Source: PSRF01 sp051000815
GTDB taxonomy: Bacteria; Acidobacteriota; Blastocatellia; Pyrinomonadales; Pyrinomonadaceae
Length of the DNA: 64,000 bases
Direction: 5' to 3'
NCBI GenBank assembly: GCA_051000815.1
Contig: JBPCNX010000098.1
Span: forward strand, 62,001-126,000
Shown here piece after piece: positions 59,332 to 64,000 of the stretch (its first letter is position 1; the number at the start of each line of letters is the position of its first letter). A program made the translations under genes and the position numbers. The notes below the pieces were generated by a model. That model did not search any database, was not told the DNA's origin, and worked only from the letters and a program-made list of their open reading frames with translations.

Positions 59332-60588
59332 ATGAAGAGCCTCAAGAGAGACGAGCAGCCGTTCCGCTCAGTTCACCGGTTGTTCAGAGGTCCCGGCATC
59401 CACCGAGTAAGAACCACGTTCACATTTTCGTTTACAGTTTTGTGTCTGCTTACCGCCGTCGGGTGCCAGACAATCATGGACCGCCAGGATGTGCGTCCGC
59501 TCGTCTTGCGCGACGTACCTGCCCAGCGACTCGCATTTCGTTTCGAACCAGACATCGGTACGCCGGCCGAGCTCAAGCTGGACGAGCCGGATGAAAAGCT
59601 GGCGGCGATTCAAACTGATTTCAGCACCCGGCGCCCGGATGATGCGTTGTTGCGCACGGTGCCCTCGCCTGACGGACAGCGGGCCCTGGCGTTGTATGGG
59701 ACTGAAGCGGAACCCAGCCCGGCTTTTCGCATAGATCTCTACGCGACCGACGGCAGGTTTTTGCGGAACCTCACACCGCCGGATCTCTCGTGCGTCTTTC
59801 CCGAAACCGTGTCCTGGTCGTCCGACGGAAATCTAATCGCTTTCATCGCGCATAAAAGTGTTAAGCCTTCCCCGACCCCAACTCCTCCCACCGGGGTTGC
59901 CATGCCTGAGGTGACTCCTGACCCGGCCCAACCGGCACCGACGGTTGCTCCGGCATTCGCTCCAGTGGCCACGTTCAGCACCGAACAGATCTATGTTTGT
60001 AACCGCGATGGTTACAATCTGAAGCCCTTAACGGCGCGCGAGGGTTTGATCTACTTTTACTATTCCTGGGCGCCGGACAATCACGCACTCGTCGCTCTTG
60101 CATGCCGGGAAACGGAGTGGAACGCGCGCGAGAAGGCTTACAAGCTGCCGGCTGGAAGGGCTCGTCTCATCTCACTCGATGGGCAGGAGCGTCTGCTTGA
60201 TGATGAGCTAACCGAATGTCTGCCCGTGTGGTCGCCTGACTCTGCAAAGGTGGCGGCAGGATTCGACGCTGCCGTGGGGATCTTTGACGCTGCGACTAAC
60301 AAGCCCACACAGGCTCGCATTCATTTGCGCGACGCGCTGATCGCTTCCTCGCTTGCTTATGAAAAAACGACAAGCAAGAAAGACAACAATGACAAGGAAA
60401 GTGGATCCGGCGCGCAACAAAGTGGCCCGCCGCCATCATTTAATCCCATTGTGAGAATGGACTGGCCCTCACCGGAAAAGCTCTACATGCAAACCGCTTA
60501 CATCCGCGTGTATCCCAATGAGTCCATCAATACCTTCCAGCGTTGGCACCGCCTGATCCTCAGCCCACAGGCCGCGGTGTTGAAATAG
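59332..60588 (+). CDS. Lipoprotein with WD40-like (PD40) repeats
   Basis: A predicted lipoprotein of 418 residues. The hydrophobic segment FTVLCLLTAVGC ends in a lipobox with Cys45; the long basic region before it suggests that the true start may be further in. The mature part contains beta-propeller-like units of the TolB/PD40 kind (TVPSPDGQRALALYG; VSWSSDGNLIAFIAH; YSWAPDNHALVALAC; PVWSPDSAKVAAGF), interrupted by a Pro-rich insert (about 178-210). It is probably a periplasmic binding scaffold; the function is unknown. It ends just before the TPR gene. Confidence 0.8.
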   Translation: MKSLKRDEQPFRSVHRLFRGPGIHRVRTTFTFSFTVLCLLTAVGCQTIMDRQDVRPLVLRDVPAQRLAFRFEPDIGTPAELKLDEPDEKLAAIQTDFSTRRPDDALLRTVPSPDGQRALALYGTEAEPSPAFRIDLYATDGRFLRNLTPPDLSCVFPETVSWSSDGNLIAFIAHKSVKPSPTPTPPTGVAMPEVTPDPAQPAPTVAPAFAPVATFSTEQIYVCNRDGYNLKPLTAREGLIYFYYSWAPDNHALVALACRETEWNAREKAYKLPAGRARLISLDGQERLLDDELTECLPVWSPDSAKVAAGFDAAVGIFDAATNKPTQARIHLRDALIASSLAYEKTTSKKDNNDKESGSGAQQSGPPPSFNPIVRMDWPSPEKLYMQTAYIRVYPNESINTFQRWHRLILSPQAAVLK

Positions 60589-60627
60589 GCGCAGGCCTAC
60601 GGCTTTCTTCTAACACCCTCTCATTCA

Positions 60628-60647
60628 CACCGGGCTTCAGCCCGGTG
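60628..60647. repeat. CACCGGGCTTCAGCCCGGTG hairpin
   Basis: A perfect palindromic stem (8 bp, 4-nt loop) that also contains the candidate GTG start of the TPR gene. It is of the kind of GC-rich hairpin that builds the composite intergenic elements. Confidence 0.7.
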
Positions 60648-63179
60648 AAACACGGCCTCCCGCAGTCGATAGCGGTTTTGCCTTTCCGCGTACTCGGCGG
60701 AATCGGACCCGCCGAAAATACCGGCGACGAATACCTGGGCCTGGGTCTCACTGATGCGCTGATCACGCGCTTGAGTAATGTGCAGCGTCTAATTGTAAGG
60801 CCGACCAGCAGTGTTTTGCGCTACCGTGGAGTGGCGGTCGATCCGTTGTTGGCCGGCCGTGATCTGGGTGTCGATTATGTTGTCGATGGGAGTTTGCGCA
60901 GGGCCGGCGATCAGCTTCGGATCACGGCACAACTCCTGAGTGTCGGGGAAGGAGTAACTCGTTGGGCCGAACAGTTTGATGAGCGCGCTACCGACGTATT
61001 GCAAATCGAAGATTCCATCTCCGAACAGGTCGCAACCGCACTGTTGCCGCAGCTCACACGCGACGAGAAACGCCAACTGTCAAAGCGCGGAACCGAGAAC
61101 CCCGAAGCGTTCGAGTCTTATTTACGCGGACGGTTACTACTGGAACACCTAACCGTGACAGGTTTTGCCAAGGCCCTCGAATGTTACAACCACGCAATCG
61201 AACTGGATCCTGAATACGCGCTTGCCTACACGGGCATAGCGGATTACTACAACTGGCTCGGAGTATTTGGGATCAGGTCGTTTGCCGAATGCTCCGCTGC
61301 TGCCAAGGAGGCGGCGAGTAAAGCGGTTGCGCTCGATCCGACATCCGCCGAGGCTTACACGGCACTTGGTTTTGCTACCGTTTGTCACGATTTCGATTGG
61401 GCCGTTGCCGAGGGTCAGCATCGGCGTGCGATTGAGATTAACCCCAACTACGCAACCGCGCATCACTGGTTCGGATTTCATCTGGCGATGGTCGGGCGCT
61501 TTGATGAGGCGCTTCGGGAACTCTCGCGCGCCCGCGAACTGGACCCCCTTTCGCCGAGCATAATGCAGGCGCAAGGTTGGTGCTACTACCAGGCCCGGCG
61601 CTTTGACGAATCGATCACTACATACCGCAACATGCTCGAAGCTGTGCCGGATTTTTCCTATGGGCTGGGTACTTTTGCCTGGACCCTTCGGCACGCCGGC
61701 GACGCAAACGAAGCCGTCGAAGTGGCGAAAAAGGCTGTGGCGCTATCGGGCGGACAGATTTTTGTGGCGGTTCTGGGAGCGAGTTATGCAGCCGCGGGAC
61801 AAGTGGACGAGGCCCTCGCGATCCTCGGCCAGCTGCACGAGATGTCTCAGCATACTTACGTCTCGCCGTATCAGCGGGCGCTGATTCATCTTGCCCTGGG
61901 CGAGAAAGACACAGCGCTGGCGTTGCTGCGTGAAGCTTATGTCGTCAACGACGGCTGGCTCGTTTGGCTGGGCGTTGAACCGCAGCTTGATCCACTGAGA
62001 GGTGAGCCGGAGTTTGAAGAACTGCTGACCAAAACAAGAAATCCGGTTGCGGGCCGTGAAGCGGTATCCGCCCATGCAGCGGCAGCCGCGGCCGCGCGAA
62101 GCCGCAGTGAGTTGCGCTCGAGTGGCGCTCCGGTCACATCGCCTGTGCCTTTTCCCTCGCCGCAGACTCAGGCTGGCGGCAATGAAGAAGCGCGGCAGTT
62201 GTACACAGCCGGACGTTACTATGCGACCCGGCGCAGCGCTGATGGTTTGAAGCAGGCCATCGAACGACTGGAACGGGCGGTCGAACTCGATCCGGATTTC
62301 GCCCTGGCCCACTCGGAACTCGCTGACTGTTATGCCCTCCTTAATTGGTTTATCGAACCGCCGCCTTCCGCAGCATGGCAGCGCGCCAGGGAATCTGCGA
62401 CCAGGGCAGTCGAAGCTGATCCGGAGTTGGCCGAAGCGCACGCCTCGCTTGGTTTCGTCAGACTGCATTACGATCGCGATTGGTCCGAAGCCGAGCGGGA
62501 ATTGCGGAAAGCAATCGAATTGAAGCCGAGTAACCAGGTCGCTCATCGCTGGTATGCCTACAGCCTTTCAGCGATGGGGCGCCACGACGAAGCAGCGGTG
62601 GAAATCGAACACGCGCGTGAAATCTCGCCAAGGTCACCGGTGATCGCGACGGCGCTGGCGAATGTGCTGTTCCTGGCGGGCAAATTTGACGACACGATTG
62701 AGCAGTGCCGCAAGGCGCTCGATCTCGATCCCGGGGCAGTGGCTGCACACACAATTCTCCGCTGGGCATATGAGAAAAAAGGAATGTACAGCGAAGCCCT
62801 GGCGACGTTTGAACAGGAGCGCAGCTTTGCCGGAGATACTCCTACGACGCGCGCGAAACTCGCTCACGTGCTGGCAGTCGTCGGCAGGCACGACGAAGCC
62901 CGGGTGATTCTGGAAGAAATCCTCGCGCGTCGGCAGGAAGAATGGGTTACCGCCTATGAGATAGCTATCATTTACTGTTTACTGGGCGACCACATGAACG
63001 CTTTGCGTTGGCTGACACAAGCAGAAAGGGAGCACGCCGTGGGGTTCACCTTCGTGCGCGTCGACCCACATCTGGAAGCACTCCGATCAAATCCTCATTT
63101 CGTGAACTGTTGCGGGGCACGGACAAAACTATACCGTGACGTCGCTTGCACTCCGGCTTTGCCGCTCTCAGTGCGGTGA
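60645..63179 (+). CDS. Large TPR protein with FlgO-like N-terminal domain, probably damaged at both ends
   Basis: About 845 residues. Residues 8-150 form the domain often found before TPRs in cyclase- or CadC-like regulators (SIAVLPFRVLGG; GLTDALITRLSNVQRLIVRP; VDYVVDGSLRRAGDQLRITA); two TPR blocks follow (about 160-480 and 520-810), joined by an Ala/Ser/Pro linker. Relatives usually carry an N-terminal DNA-binding or cyclase domain, absent here. There is no convincing start: GTG at 60645 lies in a hairpin, and a TTG at 60543 overlaps the previous gene. Near 63097 a lost base shifts the frame; the -1 frame would end FRELLRGTDKTIP at 63139. Confidence 0.65.
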   Translation: MKHGLPQSIAVLPFRVLGGIGPAENTGDEYLGLGLTDALITRLSNVQRLIVRPTSSVLRYRGVAVDPLLAGRDLGVDYVVDGSLRRAGDQLRITAQLLSVGEGVTRWAEQFDERATDVLQIEDSISEQVATALLPQLTRDEKRQLSKRGTENPEAFESYLRGRLLLEHLTVTGFAKALECYNHAIELDPEYALAYTGIADYYNWLGVFGIRSFAECSAAAKEAASKAVALDPTSAEAYTALGFATVCHDFDWAVAEGQHRRAIEINPNYATAHHWFGFHLAMVGRFDEALRELSRARELDPLSPSIMQAQGWCYYQARRFDESITTYRNMLEAVPDFSYGLGTFAWTLRHAGDANEAVEVAKKAVALSGGQIFVAVLGASYAAAGQVDEALAILGQLHEMSQHTYVSPYQRALIHLALGEKDTALALLREAYVVNDGWLVWLGVEPQLDPLRGEPEFEELLTKTRNPVAGREAVSAHAAAAAAARSRSELRSSGAPVTSPVPFPSPQTQAGGNEEARQLYTAGRYYATRRSADGLKQAIERLERAVELDPDFALAHSELADCYALLNWFIEPPPSAAWQRARESATRAVEADPELAEAHASLGFVRLHYDRDWSEAERELRKAIELKPSNQVAHRWYAYSLSAMGRHDEAAVEIEHAREISPRSPVIATALANVLFLAGKFDDTIEQCRKALDLDPGAVAAHTILRWAYEKKGMYSEALATFEQERSFAGDTPTTRAKLAHVLAVVGRHDEARVILEEILARRQEEWVTAYEIAIIYCLLGDHMNALRWLTQAEREHAVGFTFVRVDPHLEALRSNPHFVNCCGARTKLYRDVACTPALPLSVR

Positions 63180-63274
63180 AGCTTCTCTCATCGGTCCAAC
63201 ACTCTTTTGATCCTCATTGCGAGGCCTCGCGAGTCAACGAACCCCACCGTAAGCCGGTTTACACACAACTCATG

Positions 63275-63360
63275 TTTAGTGCTGGTTCGTGTTGTTTCGT
63301 GGTTCGTCGTACCTCCTACCTAATCATACGATCCACGAAGTCACACTAAACGGCACGAAA
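63275..63360. repeat. Inverted word array, CACGAAGTCACACTAA family
   Basis: Left 63275-63311 (GTTCGTGTTGTTTCGTGGTT core) and right 63327-63360 (ACGATCCACGAAGTCACACT core) flank a 15-nt loop. Same family as 45343-45428 but less exact. The rest of the gap holds TTATCACTTATCACTCATCA words (63427-63446) just before the MATE gene. Confidence 0.75.
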
Positions 63361-63454
63361 GGGTTGAGGCCTCCGAAAGGCACAACGAGAGACCTTAGGG
63401 GTCCGCAAGCTTGCCAAACTCTGCTTTATCACTTATCACTCATCACTAGAGAAC

Positions 63455-64000
63455 ATGACTACCGTACTCGACGAAGTCGATATCCCCGATCTGCCACCGT
63501 CAACCAAGCCGCGTTACGACAGATCCATCGTTGACGGACCTTTGAATCGAGCGGTGTGGAAGATTGCCTGGCCGACAATGCTCACGAACATGATTGGCGG
63601 CTTGCAGGGCATCGTCGACCACGCTCTGGTCGGCAATCTCATCGGCTTCAAAGCCAACGCGGCTATCGGCGTGGCCTGGCAGATCTTCATCGTCGTCATC
63701 GTCTTCATCACTTCGCTGTTCACCGGCATGAGTGTGCTCGTCTCGCGTTTCGCTGGTGCAAACGATGAAGACAAAGTGAACCGCACCGTTTACCAGGCGT
63801 TCCTTACCGCGATCTTTATCTCGCTCGGCATCATGGCGCCGGTAGGTTATTTCGCAGCACCTGCCCTGCTCGATCTCGTCAACGCCGCGCCCGACGTCAA
63901 AGCCGAGGCGCTGCCATTCCTCCGTATCATGTTTGTGTTCAGCATCGGCATGCTGATCTTCTTCATGCTCAGTGGCGCGCTGCGCTCGGCTGGCGATGCA
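63455..64000 (+). CDS. MATE-family efflux transporter (N-terminal part)
   Basis: 182 codons open to the window edge with no stop, so the gene is cut by the window. After a 40-residue cytoplasmic tail (TVLDEVDIPDLPPSTKPRYD) the frame encodes the first helices of a MATE carrier: GPLNRAVWKIAWPTMLTNMI, then VDHALVGNLIG and VLVSRFAGANDEDKVNRTVY, a typical motif. It should export drugs or metabolites using Na+ or H+. The start ATG at 63455 has a weak AGAGA before it. Confidence 0.85.
   Translation, partial: MTTVLDEVDIPDLPPSTKPRYDRSIVDGPLNRAVWKIAWPTMLTNMIGGLQGIVDHALVGNLIGFKANAAIGVAWQIFIVVIVFITSLFTGMSVLVSRFAGANDEDKVNRTVYQAFLTAIFISLGIMAPVGYFAAPALLDLVNAAPDVKAEALPFLRIMFVFSIGMLIFFMLSGALRSAGDA

Overview
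The window looks like chromosomal DNA of a soil acidobacterium, most likely of the Blastocatellia/Pyrinomonadaceae type. This rests on family content rather than on a marker gene, since no rRNA or tRNA was seen: a VWFA-related exported protein, a small exported protein with the IPFDFVVG...LPAGEYSV signature, HYR/beta-helix surface protein remnants, SIMPL, DUF2911 and M61 proteins, a TPR protein with an FlgO-like domain, and MacB-type permeases without ATPases. Most genes are ordinary housekeeping or envelope functions.

Layout. 1-9.5 kb: a minus-strand cluster for a 2-oxo acid dehydrogenase complex of branched-chain type (E3, E1 alpha, a small protein, E1 beta, a DUF4242 protein, E2), followed by OmpA-like and VWA exported proteins; a rhodanese gene diverges from it. 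9.5-14.5 kb: a signalling operon of a stand-alone receiver whose phosphoacceptor Asp is Glu, a two-domain KaiC-like ATPase, and a GAF/PAS hybrid histidine kinase. 14.7-21 kb: fumarase C, ferredoxin, a SIMPL protein, Hsp20 and Lon. 21.3-23.4 kb: a scrambled patch with two 5'-truncated surface-protein genes meeting head to head and a probable frameshifted gene. 23.5-34.5 kb: FHA-GAF sigma-54 activator, 5'-nucleotidase, GT39 glycosyltransferase, permease, flippase-like protein, acyl-CoA dehydrogenase and a TPR protein. 34.5-42 kb: a fused E1 alpha-beta, AraC and VOC proteins, and a LeuD-LeuC-order aconitase-family enzyme. 42-43.6 kb: a candidate type II restriction-modification pair, convergent and overlapping. 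44-64 kb: DUF2911, two MFS transporters, two MacB-like permeases, CYTH, DUF3298 and DUF2905 proteins, DoxX, M61 and M48 peptidases, enoyl-CoA hydratase, a PD40-like lipoprotein, a large TPR protein and the start of a MATE transporter.

The most unusual feature is not a gene. At least 24 gaps between genes hold an inverted array of short degenerate words: one half is a run of variants of one 6-14 nt word and the other half is a run of the reverse complement. Several unrelated word families occur, and most recur at two to four distant loci. Some arrays are nested hairpins inside hairpins, and one composite nested element appears twice. At two loci, and possibly a third, an array runs into a reading frame and supplies its C-terminal tail or its signal-peptide region. 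I know of no named family that describes these arrays, and they are my main candidate for something undescribed.
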